From: Sphingomonas sp. 67-36
GTDB lineage: Bacteria; Pseudomonadota; Alphaproteobacteria; Sphingomonadales; Sphingomonadaceae
Length of the DNA: 64,000 nt
Assembly (NCBI GenBank): GCA_001897375.1
Contig: MKSU01000009.1
Span: 104,423 to 168,422, forward strand
Direction: 5' to 3'
This document shows, piece by piece, positions 12,381-21,385 of the stretch (its first letter is position 1; each line of letters begins with the position of its first letter). Position numbers and translations under genes: made by a program. The notes under the pieces were generated by a model. The model had not been told where the DNA came from. It did not search any database and saw only the letters and a program-made list of their open reading frames with translations.

Positions 12381-13880
12381 ATGCGGGATGAGTTCGATCT
12401 GCTGATCGTCGGGGGCGGCGTCAACGGCGCGGGGATCGCGCGCGACGCGGCGGGGCGCGGCCTGTCCGTGCTGCTGGTCGAGCAGGACGATCTGGCGAGC
12501 TACACCTCCTCCGCCTCGACCAAGCTGATCCACGGCGGGCTGCGCTATCTCGAATATGGCGAGTTCCGGCTGGTGCGCGAGGCACTGATCGAGCGCGAGT
12601 TGCTATGGGGCATGGCGCCGCACATCATCTGGCCGGCGCGCTTCGTCCTGCCGCAGACGCATTCGCCGCGTCCGGCTTGGATGGTGCGGCTGGGGCTGTT
12701 CCTCTACGACCATCTCGGCGGGCGCAAGAAGCTGCCGGGGACGGAGACGATTCGGCTCGATCGCAGCGCTTACGGCGCGGGGCTGGCCGATCCGCGCGGC
12801 ACGGCCTTCGTCTATTCGGACTGCCGCGTCGACGACAGCCGGCTGGTCGTGCTCAACGCGCGCGACGCGGCGGATCGCGGCGCGGATATCCGCACCCGCA
12901 CCCGGCTGATCGACGCGCGGCGCGAGGGGGCGGGCTGGACCGCGACGATCGCCGACGCCGGTGGGGAAAGCGAAGTCCGTGCCCGCGTGCTGGTCAACGC
13001 CGCCGGGCCGTGGGTGGCGGACGTGCTGGCGCGGGTGCCCGGCGCGCGGACCGATCGCGGCGTGCGGCTGGTGAAGGGCAGTCATATCATCGTGCCGCGT
13101 CTGTATGAGGGCGACCACGCCTTCATGTTGCAGAACGCCGATCGCCGCATCGTCTTCACCTTGCCCTATGAGGGGCAATTCACGCTGATCGGCACCACCG
13201 ACGAGCCGTGGGAGGGCGCGCCTGCCCGAGCGTCGATCGACGCGGAAGAGACGCGCTACCTGCTCGACACGGTGAACGATTATTTCGCACACCGGCTGGG
13301 CGAGGCGGATATCGTATGGAGCTACGCCGGCATCCGTCCGCTCTATGACGACAAGGCGGGAAGCGCCTCCGCCGTGACGCGCGATTACGTGCTCGATCTC
13401 GACGCGGGGGAGGGGCGCGCGCCGATGCTCAGCGTGTTCGGCGGCAAGATCACAACCTATCGCAAGCTCGCCGAGCACGCGATGCAGCATCTCGCGCGCC
13501 ATCTGCCCGACGCCGGCCCGGCATGGACGGCGGGCGCGGCGTTGCCGGGGGGCGATATGCCGGGGGCCGATTTCGACGCCTTCCTCGCGCGTGTCGGGCG
13601 GGAGCGGCCGGACCTGCCGCCCGCGCTGCTGTGCCGGCTCGCTCAGGCCTATGGCACGCGGATCGACGCGCTGCTCGGCGATGCGGCGACGCTCGCCGAT
13701 CTGGGTGAGGACATCGGCGGCGGTTTGACTGTGCGTGAGGTGGATTATCTCGTCGCGCATGAATGGGCACGGACGGCTGAGGACGTGCTGTGGCGCCGCA
13801 GCAAGCTCGGGCTGCATGTGCCCGCCGACACTGCGGAGCGCCTAGCCGCCCGGCTGGAACGCGGCGCTCTCAGCCGCTAA
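12381..13880 (+). CDS. glpD: Aerobic glycerol-3-phosphate dehydrogenase
   Basis: A flavoprotein (499 aa) that oxidises glycerol 3-phosphate to dihydroxyacetone phosphate at the inner membrane and passes electrons to quinone. The N-terminal FAD loop is VGGGVNGAGIARDAAGRG, followed by the GlpD signature STKLIHGGLRYLE. GTTDEPWEG, YAGIRPLYDD and FGGKITTYRKLAE are further family motifs. It completes glycerol use together with the divergent glpK; the 76-base gap must contain both promoters. Confidence 0.96.
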   Translation: MRDEFDLLIVGGGVNGAGIARDAAGRGLSVLLVEQDDLASYTSSASTKLIHGGLRYLEYGEFRLVREALIERELLWGMAPHIIWPARFVLPQTHSPRPAWMVRLGLFLYDHLGGRKKLPGTETIRLDRSAYGAGLADPRGTAFVYSDCRVDDSRLVVLNARDAADRGADIRTRTRLIDARREGAGWTATIADAGGESEVRARVLVNAAGPWVADVLARVPGARTDRGVRLVKGSHIIVPRLYEGDHAFMLQNADRRIVFTLPYEGQFTLIGTTDEPWEGAPARASIDAEETRYLLDTVNDYFAHRLGEADIVWSYAGIRPLYDDKAGSASAVTRDYVLDLDAGEGRAPMLSVFGGKITTYRKLAEHAMQHLARHLPDAGPAWTAGAALPGGDMPGADFDAFLARVGRERPDLPPALLCRLAQAYGTRIDALLGDAATLADLGEDIGGGLTVREVDYLVAHEWARTAEDVLWRRSKLGLHVPADTAERLAARLERGALSR

Positions 13881-13890
13881 GCCTATCGAT

Positions 13891-15036
13891 ATGTCCGCCA
13901 TCATCGATCCGTTCCACGCCATCGCCATCAGCCGCACCGCGCACCGCCTCGCTTCGGAGGGGCGGCCGGTGATCCATATGGAGTTCGGCCAGCCTTCCAC
14001 CGGCGCTCCGCAAGCCGCGATCGCTGCGGCGCATCGCGTGCTCGACAATGATCCGATGGGTTATTGGGAGAGCGGCGCGCTGAAGGCGCGGATCGCGCGC
14101 CATTATGCCGAGACGCAAGGCGTGACGGTCGATCCTGAGCAGGTGATCCTCACCTGCGGCGCCTCGCCCGCGCTGGTGCTGGCGCTGTCATGCCTGTTCG
14201 CGCCGGGCGAGCGGGTGGCATTCGCGCGGCCCGGCTATGTCGCCTATCGCAACACGGTGAAGGCGCTTCATCTTGAACCCGTGGAGATCGGTTGCGGCGA
14301 GGCGGAGCGGTTCCAGATCACCGCCGCCGCGATCGAGCGGCTCGATCCCGCGCCGCACGGCCTGATCCTCGCGAGCCCCGCCAACCCGACCGGCACGATC
14401 ATCGCGGCGGAGGAGATGGCGGCGATCGCGGCCGTGTGCCGCCGGCGCGGCATCCGCATCGTCTCCGACGAAATCTATCACGGGCTGAGCTATGTCGGGC
14501 CGGCACGCTCGATGCTGCGCGACGATCCGGGCGCGCTGATCGTCAACAGCTTCTCGAAATATTTCAGCATGGCCGGGTGGCGGCTCGGCTGGCTGATGGT
14601 GCCGCCCGGCCTGATCGACGCGGCGCGCGCACGGATGGGCAATCTGTTCCTCACCCCGCCGTCGCTGGCGCAGCACGCCGGGCTCGTCGCGTTCGACGAG
14701 CGCGACGAGCTTGAGGGACATATCCGCACATATGCGCGCAACCGCGAGCTGCTGCTCGCCGCGCTGCCCGCGCTCGGCCTCAAGCGGATCGCGCCGCCGG
14801 ACGGGGCGTTCTATATCTATGCCGACGTCGGCCATCTGACCGACGACAGCATGGATTTCTGCATGAAGCTGCTGCTCGACACCGCGATCGCCACCGCGCC
14901 GGGGATCGATTTCGACCCGATCGACGGCCACCGCTTCATGCGCTTCAGCTTCGCGGTGTCGACCGATCGGGTCGAGGAGGCGCTGCGTCGCCTCACCCCC
15001 TGGTTTGCGGCGCAGGGGGCCGTGTCGGCAGCGTAG
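13891..15036 (+). CDS. PLP-dependent aminotransferase, class I/II
   Basis: A 381-aa fold-type I aminotransferase. The PLP lysine is Lys223 in SFSKYFSMAGWRLGW, with ASPANPTG and VSDEIYHGL as the preceding cofactor-binding motifs and the Arg of RFSFAVS near the C-terminus for the substrate carboxylate. The amino-acid substrate cannot be read from the sequence; it is most like the aspartate or alanine aminotransferase-like group. It starts ten bases after glpD and may be co-transcribed, and it converges on the universal stress gene. Confidence 0.88.
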   Translation: MSAIIDPFHAIAISRTAHRLASEGRPVIHMEFGQPSTGAPQAAIAAAHRVLDNDPMGYWESGALKARIARHYAETQGVTVDPEQVILTCGASPALVLALSCLFAPGERVAFARPGYVAYRNTVKALHLEPVEIGCGEAERFQITAAAIERLDPAPHGLILASPANPTGTIIAAEEMAAIAAVCRRRGIRIVSDEIYHGLSYVGPARSMLRDDPGALIVNSFSKYFSMAGWRLGWLMVPPGLIDAARARMGNLFLTPPSLAQHAGLVAFDERDELEGHIRTYARNRELLLAALPALGLKRIAPPDGAFYIYADVGHLTDDSMDFCMKLLLDTAIATAPGIDFDPIDGHRFMRFSFAVSTDRVEEALRRLTPWFAAQGAVSAA

Positions 15037-15048
15037 AGACGCCTCGCG

Positions 15049-15849
15049 TCAGTGCCCGAGCACCATCGGCAGGCTGCACGCGGTCAGCATCGCGCGGGTA
15101 ACGCCGCCGAACAGCGCCTCGCGCATCGGATGGTGGCCATAGGCGCCCATCACGATATAGCTCGCGCCGAACTTCTCCGCCGCGAGCCGTACCGACACCG
15201 CGATACTGCCCTCGTCGGCGATCGACTCGATCTCCGCGCGGATGCCGTGGCGCGACAGATAGGTCGCCAGATCCTCCATCGGGATCGCGCTGGAATCGAG
15301 ATCGCCGACCTGCACCACCTTCACCGCCTCGGCGAGCGCCAGCAGCGGGACGGCACGCTGCACCGTCGCCATCGCGCGTTCCGATCCGTCCCATGCGATC
15401 AGTGCCTTGCCCGCCGCTTCGAACCCCTCGCAGGTATCCGCCACCGCCACGACCAGCGCGCGGGTGTGGGAGAGGACGTTGGTCGCGAAATAGCGCATGT
15501 CGATCGGGTCGGAGCGTTCCAGCCGGCGGTTGAGCACGACCAGATCGGCGATGCGCGCCGCGTCGAACAGGCAGGTCGGCAGATAGCCCGATGACTCGAC
15601 CCAGCTCCAGTTGACGCCTTCTGCGGCGAGGCGCGGTTCGATCCGGGCCTTGTGCGCGGCCTCCTCGGCGCGCTCCTCGGCGACCATCATCACCACGCCG
15701 TCGCCACCCGCCGGGCCGACGACCATCGGCAGCGGCAAGGCGCTGAGGCATTCGAGGTGTCCGTCGAGCGCGCGGGTCAGGTCCAGCGCGGCCTGCAGGC
15801 GGGATTCCTGCCCGGCATCGTCGTGGACCAGCAGCAGAATGTTCTTCAT
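15049..15849 (-). CDS. Tandem universal stress protein
   Basis: A 266-aa cytoplasmic protein with two UspA domains in tandem. The first starts MKNILLLVHDD; the second begins near residue 155 (ALIAWDGSERA) and ends with GAYGHHPMREALFGGVT, the usual nucleotide or phosphate-binding loop. The first domain lacks an obvious G-x2-G-x9-G(S/T) loop, so only the second may bind ATP. ATG 15849 is supported by GGAGG just upstream. An FNR-like box lies about 180 bases upstream at 16029-16042, matching the common link of such proteins to low oxygen. Confidence 0.88.
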   Translation of the reverse strand: MKNILLLVHDDAGQESRLQAALDLTRALDGHLECLSALPLPMVVGPAGGDGVVMMVAEERAEEAAHKARIEPRLAAEGVNWSWVESSGYLPTCLFDAARIADLVVLNRRLERSDPIDMRYFATNVLSHTRALVVAVADTCEGFEAAGKALIAWDGSERAMATVQRAVPLLALAEAVKVVQVGDLDSSAIPMEDLATYLSRHGIRAEIESIADEGSIAVSVRLAAEKFGASYIVMGAYGHHPMREALFGGVTRAMLTACSLPMVLGH

Positions 15850-16177
15850 GACTTGCCTCCTTCGGCGGGTGAGGTGCGGCAGCGCGGGCGCGGATGCCCG
15901 GGACGCTGCCACCGCCGCCCTCGCGGGTTGAACGATCATCGCATGCCTTGGCTCATTCGGCCCTCGACATCCGCCGTTGGTGATAGGGGCCGGAGCGGGG
16001 GAAGCATTGCGCGCGGTCAAGGCGCGGCTTGACGGGCATCAAATCCAGCCGCGCGCGCCGTCTTGCGCGCCGCCGCCCGCGCGGCTATTGCCCCGGCCGC
16101 GCCTTGGCGAGATTCCAGCGGTAACGAGCGCTGGATAGCCATCGAGGTCCGCGAAAAGGCGATGCCTTTCAAGGTAT
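15850..16177. other. Intergenic region between usp and tRNA-Gly
   Basis: A 328-base gap with no convincing gene. It holds the ribosome binding site of the stress gene (GGAGG near 15856 on the minus strand), the FNR-like box at 16029-16042 and, at its right end, whatever promotes tRNA-Gly. A GTCAA/TTGAC inverted pair spans 16016-16033. The rest is GC-rich without clear repeats. Confidence 0.5.
16029..16042. promoter_or_regulatory. FNR/CRP-family-like box upstream of the stress gene
   Basis: TTGAC-GGGC-ATCAA matches the FNR/FixK consensus TTGAT-N4-ATCAA with one mismatch. It is the only such site noticed in this gap and lies upstream of a universal stress gene, a classic member of oxygen-limitation regulons. 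The site is about 180 bases from the start codon, so its role depends on an unmapped promoter. Confidence 0.3.
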
Positions 16178-16251
16178 GCGGGTGTAGCTCAATGGTAGAG
16201 CAGAAGCTTCCCAAGCTTACGACGAGGGTTCGATTCCCTTCACCCGCTCCA
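16178..16251 (+). tRNA. tRNA-Gly(CCC)
   Basis: A full cloverleaf: acceptor GCGGGTG pairing with CACCCGC, D-arm GCTCAATGGTAGAGC, anticodon loop TTCCCAA with anticodon CCC, T-arm AGGGTTCGATTCCCTT and an encoded 3' TCCA. The 74 bases include CCA. AT-rich DNA and a probable genomic island follow at once, consistent with this tRNA being an integration target. Confidence 0.95.
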
Positions 16252-16413
16252 AAATCCTATCTGGCGATGGCTGCCAGAGGTTAAAAAATCTCTGATTTTC
16301 AGCTAGTTTAAGGCAATCACGGGTTGTCGGTGATCGCCTCTACCTGCCTGCAATCGCGGACGATGGGGGCCTAATTTGGGGGCTTCGCGAAGCCGCTAGA
16401 GAATCGAGGCCCC

Positions 16414-17619
16414 CTAGAAAATCCCCGACTGGACAACGCCTGCGAAGAGCTTCACCGCCGAGTCGAGCGGGCGCCGCTCGGCCCAGCGGCGCAACATCCC
16501 CGCCGCATCAATAGTCGCCATGACGGCGTGCCCCGCTATCTCGGGATCGACCGCGCGCATCGAGCCGTCGGCGATCCCGTCAGCGATCGTGCCGGCGATA
16601 TGGCGCGCCACCTGATCCGTGCGCTTGAGCATGCGGCCGCGCAGGTCGAGCGGCAGCGCCTGGTAGGCGTTGGTCCGCAGCAGCGGACTCTCGCCGGCCA
16701 ACTGCAGCGCGACCAGACTCGACGCCATGATCGCCAGCCGTTCGCCCTCGTCCCTGCCGCTCGCGTCGGCGCGCGCCTGCGCCGCGTCGAGCAGCGCGTG
16801 GGTACGATCGAAGCAGGCGACGACCAGATCGTCCTTGTTGTCCAGGTGGTGGTAGAAGCTGCCGGTCGAGACGCCGAGTTCGGCGGCGATCTTCTCGACG
16901 CTGGCGCCGGCGTAGCTCTCGCGGTTTATCAGATTGGTCGCGGCGTGGAGGAAGCGCGTCTGGGCATCACCGCCGTCCCCCTCCTCGAGCGGCGCGAGGT
17001 GAACGGGCCAGGAGCGCCCGACTCCCAGGCCCCTGTCGAGCACGTCGAACAGCCGGGCGCCCGCACGATCGAGGTCGCGATCAAGATAGCGGTCCAGCCA
17101 GGCGGGAATCCAGTGGATATTCTGGACTAGCACGGCGGCCGATATGAGCGAGCGCGAGCGTGCGCCCGGCCCCTCGTCGAAATCGAAGAAGTCGCGCACG
17201 ACGCGGAACATGTCGGCGTAGAGTAGGTCCAAGGGCGCCCGCGCCTCCGCGTCCAGCGCCCGCATATCCGAAAGGAGCGCGAGTCGGGCGACCGTGGGAT
17301 CGCGCTGGCGTCGGTGCAACTCGAACTGCTCGTTGAGGAAGGCCTTCACCCGGCTGCGGGCGTCCGGGTGAGCCGCGCTCGTCAGGGCGGCGTCGCGCAG
17401 CCACAGGAGCGTGCGCTCGAGGCACGCCGCTGCCAGCACGTCCTTGCGTTTGAAATAGTAGGTCACGCTCGACGTATCCAGCCCCAGCGCCTTGGCGACC
17501 GCGGTCAGCGTCATGCTACGCGTGCCCTGCACGTTGATGAGGTCGGAAGCCACGTCGAGAATTTCGCTGCGGCGGCGCGCGTAACGCTGGGTCCGGGTTT
17601 GGGCGGATTCGGCCGGCAT
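16414..17619 (-). CDS. Double-domain TetR family regulator
   Basis: A 401-aa protein with two complete TetR units in one chain. The first helix-turn-helix lies at about residues 15-62 (MTLTAVAKALGLDTSSVTYY) and the second at about 225-270 (ASVEKIAAELGVSTGSFYHH), each followed by a helical ligand-binding region. Ordinary TetR proteins are about 200 aa, so this is an internal fusion or duplication. ATG 17619 is preferred over 17658, though neither has a strong ribosome site. It is divergent from the SDR-receptor-symporter-monooxygenase genes and most likely controls them from the promoter at 17712-17741. Confidence 0.85.
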   Translation of the reverse strand: MPAESAQTRTQRYARRRSEILDVASDLINVQGTRSMTLTAVAKALGLDTSSVTYYFKRKDVLAAACLERTLLWLRDAALTSAAHPDARSRVKAFLNEQFELHRRQRDPTVARLALLSDMRALDAEARAPLDLLYADMFRVVRDFFDFDEGPGARSRSLISAAVLVQNIHWIPAWLDRYLDRDLDRAGARLFDVLDRGLGVGRSWPVHLAPLEEGDGGDAQTRFLHAATNLINRESYAGASVEKIAAELGVSTGSFYHHLDNKDDLVVACFDRTHALLDAAQARADASGRDEGERLAIMASSLVALQLAGESPLLRTNAYQALPLDLRGRMLKRTDQVARHIAGTIADGIADGSMRAVDPEIAGHAVMATIDAAGMLRRWAERRPLDSAVKLFAGVVQSGIF

Positions 17620-17711
17620 GACGCTCACTATAGGCACTCCGCGACGCCGCACAATCATCGTAACGCGTCAAAGGGATACGATTATTACGGAATACCCTCT
17701 ACGGTGCTTTC

Positions 17712-17741
17712 TTGGCACTAACGTTAAAAAACTCTTATAAT
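17712..17741 (+). promoter_or_regulatory. Sigma-70-like promoter with TetR-type palindrome
   Basis: TTGGCA and a perfect TATAAT are separated by 18 bases. The 8-bp palindrome TAACGTTA sits between them at 17719-17726, an ideal place for a repressor. Another inverted pair, ATCGTA and TACGAT, spans 17657-17682. It would drive the SDR gene at 17847 with a leader of about 100 bases. The box match is seen; the regulator assignment is inferred. Confidence 0.55.
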
Positions 17742-17846
17742 CTCTATGCTTACGTGAATGAAAACACATACCGAAAATTGGAAATTTGACAACGGCCGGA
17801 TTTTTTCCAAGAGTGACTACGGAGAGGTTGAGTCGAGAGGAGGGCA

Positions 17847-18722
17847 ATGGCCCGGTTCGATGGCAAGGTTGCGCTGGTTACCGGCGGAGCCTCTGGAATT
17901 GGCCGCGCGACGGCGCTTGCGATGGCCGCCGAGGGCGCGCTTGTCATTGTCGGCGACCGCGATCTGGGTCGCGCCGAGGAGACCGCGCACCAGGCGCGTG
18001 GCACCGTGGAGGCGCTCGCGCTCGACGTCACCGACGATGCGCAGTTCGCCGCCATGGTCGAGGCGATCGACCAGCGCCATGGGCGGCTCGACATATTGTT
18101 CAACAACGCCGGCGCGGGCGGCAGCCAGCGCACGATCGCGGACATGGAAATGGCGGAATGGGACGCGACGATGTCGCTCCTGCTCCGCTCGGTCGCGCTC
18201 GGTATCAGGCTGGCCGCCCCGGTCATGATAAGGGGGGGCGGCGGCGCGATCGTCAATACGGCGTCGGTGGCGGCGTTCGGCGCGGGTTCGGGCCCGATCG
18301 CCTATTCGGTGGCGAAGGCCGCCGTCCTGCAACTGACCAAGGTCGCCGCGGCGCAGCTCGCGCGGCACAATATCCGGGTCAATGCGGTTTGCCCCGGACT
18401 CATCCTGACGGATATCTTCACCCAGAGCTATGCCGAGGCGGCCCCCGCCCTTGCCGCCGACGTCAAGAAATACATGGCGCGTACCGCGCCCTACGCGCAG
18501 CCGATCAGGAAGCAGGGACTGCCGGAGGATATCGCCGAGGCGGTGATGTTCCTGGCGAGCGATCAGTCCGCGTTCGTGACCGGCACCCATCTGCTCGTTG
18601 ACGGCGGCATGCTGGTGGGACCCCGGCACAGCTGGGACCCCGATTTCAAGCAACCCGAGGACCATCCTCTGGTCAAGGCGATGGCCGGCACCGCGCAGGC
18701 ACAGGCACCGGCGCCGGCATGA
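17847..18722 (+). CDS. Short-chain dehydrogenase/reductase
   Basis: A 291-aa classical SDR. TGGASGIG (12-19) binds NAD(P), NNAG follows at about residue 90, and the catalytic Tyr153 and Lys157 lie in YSVAK. The acidic residue after the second strand (VGDRD) favours NAD(H). The tail after LLVDGGM is about 40 residues longer than usual and ends Ala/Pro-rich. It should interconvert an alcohol and a ketone; next to a Baeyer-Villiger monooxygenase it could make that enzyme's ketone substrate. GAGGAGGG precedes the ATG. First gene of the island's forward operon. Confidence 0.9.
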   Translation: MARFDGKVALVTGGASGIGRATALAMAAEGALVIVGDRDLGRAEETAHQARGTVEALALDVTDDAQFAAMVEAIDQRHGRLDILFNNAGAGGSQRTIADMEMAEWDATMSLLLRSVALGIRLAAPVMIRGGGGAIVNTASVAAFGAGSGPIAYSVAKAAVLQLTKVAAAQLARHNIRVNAVCPGLILTDIFTQSYAEAAPALAADVKKYMARTAPYAQPIRKQGLPEDIAEAVMFLASDQSAFVTGTHLLVDGGMLVGPRHSWDPDFKQPEDHPLVKAMAGTAQAQAPAPA

Positions 18723-18792
18723 TCTGACGCGGCACGACACAATCGACGGCACGGGCGCCCAAGAGTTCCCGGTCGTTTCGGGAGGGAGAGGA

Positions 18793-21363
18793 ATGATGAA
18801 GACAGCTTTGATGACCGGCGCGGCCCTTGTCGCGATGCTTCCGACTGCGGCCTATGCCGCGCCGGACCTGGCCTCCGGCGGCGGAAAAGGGGCCGCCGCC
18901 GGGGCCGTTGCTTCTGCCAAGGCCGACGATCCGCAAACCGCGCCGACACCTGCGCCCGCGACGTATGCGGCGGGGGCGCAGTCCGACGACATCATCGTGA
19001 CCGCACAGCGCCGCGACGAGCAACTGCAGAAAGTGCCGGTCGCCGTCACCGTGTTCACCTCCGAGAACCGCGACAAGCTGGGCATCCGTTCAATCCAGGA
19101 CATGTCGAACAACACACCCGGACTGAGCTTCAACTCGACGCTCGACCGCCTGTCGCTGCGTGGGGTCGGCCGCCTGACCAACACGATCGGGTCCGATCCG
19201 GGCGTCGCGGTCTATAATGACGGGCTCTACACATCATCCAATGCCGAGGCGTCGAAGACGCCGATGTTCGTCGATTCGATCCAGATCCTGCGCGGCCCGC
19301 AGGGAACGCTGTTCGGGCGCAATTCGGTGGGCGGGGCGATCAACGTCGTCTCTAAGCGGCCCAAGGACTTTTTCGAAGGCGAATTCCGGCTGACCGGCGA
19401 CCAATATGGCGGGCTGATCTCGGAGGGTTATCTGTCGGGACCGATCGTGGGCGGGCTGAAGGGGCGCGTGTCGGTGCAGATGGGCCCGCGTCCGATCGAC
19501 ACCGCGTTCAACAATATCGGTCCCGCCGAGGGCAAGGGATCGCTCCGCCGCTTCCTTGTCGAGGCGCAGTTGCAATACGATTTCAGCGACAAGGCGCAGC
19601 TGTGGGTTAAATATTCGCACGCCGAATGGGACCACGAGAATTACGGCAGCGCCAACCTGGTGACGCCCTATGCGACCGGTACGCTGTTTCCCGATGGCGC
19701 GCTCGTTCCCAATCCCGCCTACGGCTATACCGTCGCCAATCCGGGGGTGACCGACCGGCGCACGATCAACACCAACACCACCGACAACGACACGCTGTCA
19801 AAGAACCAGAATTTCGTGGTCAATTTCCGCGCCGATCTGGGCAGCGACATCCAGCTCAAATATGTCGGTGGGTACTCGCGCTACCTCTACACCCTCTACA
19901 CCGATTTCGATCAGACAGCGGCCACGAAGCGGGTCGAGACGCTGGGGTCGAACTACGGCGCCTATACCTACAACCCCACCTATATCCAGCAGTACGTCGA
20001 GGATAAGAAATATTACAGCAACGAGATCACGCTATCGAACTCGCGCCCGGACGACCGCTTCAACTGGGTGATCGGCGCCTACCAGTTCCACGAACATTAC
20101 TTCCAGCCGGTCACCTGGTATCAGGGCGGGGACGGTACCGACAACATGGCGGCCGCGATGGCCAACCCGATCTGTCTGACCGCCACCTTTGCGATCGACG
20201 CCACGTGCCCGGCCAATCCGCAGCGCGCCTTCTACCGCGGCACCGGCGACCTCAAGACCGACAGCTATGCCGGCTTCGGTCAGATTGATTACAAGCTGAC
20301 CGATCAACTCAAGATCACCGCCGGCCTGCGCTATTCGTCGGACAAGAAGGTGGGAAGCGAGACCTATCGGCTGGTCAACTGGAACCCGGTGGGATCGGCC
20401 TATTGCGTGTTTGCGCCCTATGGCGTGATCGGTTTCGGCGGCTGCGGACCCACCACCGCGGGTCAGGACATCACGCGCTACGTGCTGCAGATCGCTGGCA
20501 GCGGCCCCGCCGCGCGTTCGCTGTCGGACACCTTCACCGGCTGGTCGTGGCGGCTGGGCACCGATTACCAGATCAGCCCGAACGCGATGGTCTATGCCAG
20601 CTACAATCGCGGATTGAAGGCGGGCGGGTTCAATCTGGGATCATATGCGCAGAACCCCGAGGTGAAGAACGAGGAAGTCGACGCCTATGAGGTTGGCCTC
20701 AAGAGCCGGCCGGTCAAGGGCGTGACGTTCAACCTCACCGGTTTCTACTACGACTATCGCAACGCGCAGATCCCGATCTTCGTCGCGCTGGGCAGCGGGT
20801 CGCTCGGGCTGACGACGCAGAACTTCTTCAACATCGACAAGACCCGGGCCTATGGCGTGGAGATCGAAGGGCACTGGAACGTGACGCCGCAATTCGAGCT
20901 GAGCGGCACCTACAGCTATCTCGACTCGACGATCCGCAAGGCGCCGCGCCTGTTCGACGATCCCAACCAGCCGGGCGACAACCCGGTCAGCATCGTGGGC
21001 AACCGCACGCCGGCGGTATCGAAGAACAAGGTGTCGGTCACCGCCCTGTACGACGTGCCGATGGGCCAGAAAGCCGGCAACCTGTTCCTCGCGGCCAGCT
21101 ATTTCTACCGGTCCGATGCCTATTACGACGTGTTCCAGTCGCAGACCGGCCGCGCGCCGGGCTGGAGCCAGGTCGATGCGCGCGTCACCTGGGTCGATCC
21201 GACACAGAAGCTGACGCTGATCCTCTACGCCCGCAACCTGCTCAACACGCTCGGCTACGACGGTGCGGTGGGCGCCAACGGCACCGGTGCCGCGGGCTAT
21301 GGCGAAACCTACAGCTTCACGCTGCCGCGCCAGATCGGGGCGGAGATGCACATCAAGTTCTGA
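18793..21363 (+). CDS. TonB-dependent receptor (island)
   Basis: An 856-aa outer-membrane receptor that would import a bulky substrate using TonB energy. The signal peptide starts MMKTALM and probably ends AYA-A; a TonB box-like DDIIVTAQRR precedes the plug domain (about residues 75-185, with LRGPQGTLFGRNSVGGAINV). The barrel ends in an aromatic final strand (MHIKF). ATG 18793 follows GGGAGAG. Earlier in-frame starts would give a non-signal leader. Ligand unknown; the neighbours point to a cyclic alcohol or ketone or its glycoside. Confidence 0.93.
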   Translation: MMKTALMTGAALVAMLPTAAYAAPDLASGGGKGAAAGAVASAKADDPQTAPTPAPATYAAGAQSDDIIVTAQRRDEQLQKVPVAVTVFTSENRDKLGIRSIQDMSNNTPGLSFNSTLDRLSLRGVGRLTNTIGSDPGVAVYNDGLYTSSNAEASKTPMFVDSIQILRGPQGTLFGRNSVGGAINVVSKRPKDFFEGEFRLTGDQYGGLISEGYLSGPIVGGLKGRVSVQMGPRPIDTAFNNIGPAEGKGSLRRFLVEAQLQYDFSDKAQLWVKYSHAEWDHENYGSANLVTPYATGTLFPDGALVPNPAYGYTVANPGVTDRRTINTNTTDNDTLSKNQNFVVNFRADLGSDIQLKYVGGYSRYLYTLYTDFDQTAATKRVETLGSNYGAYTYNPTYIQQYVEDKKYYSNEITLSNSRPDDRFNWVIGAYQFHEHYFQPVTWYQGGDGTDNMAAAMANPICLTATFAIDATCPANPQRAFYRGTGDLKTDSYAGFGQIDYKLTDQLKITAGLRYSSDKKVGSETYRLVNWNPVGSAYCVFAPYGVIGFGGCGPTTAGQDITRYVLQIAGSGPAARSLSDTFTGWSWRLGTDYQISPNAMVYASYNRGLKAGGFNLGSYAQNPEVKNEEVDAYEVGLKSRPVKGVTFNLTGFYYDYRNAQIPIFVALGSGSLGLTTQNFFNIDKTRAYGVEIEGHWNVTPQFELSGTYSYLDSTIRKAPRLFDDPNQPGDNPVSIVGNRTPAVSKNKVSVTALYDVPMGQKAGNLFLAASYFYRSDAYYDVFQSQTGRAPGWSQVDARVTWVDPTQKLTLILYARNLLNTLGYDGAVGANGTGAAGYGETYSFTLPRQIGAEMHIKF

Positions 21364-21385
21364 GCGCGGCGGGTGGAGAGATGAC

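Noticed and set aside
16252-16413. Searched for a second copy of the tRNA-Gly 3' end as an attachment site
   Set aside because: No copy of the T-arm/acceptor sequence was found at either side of the island, so att sites are not annotated.
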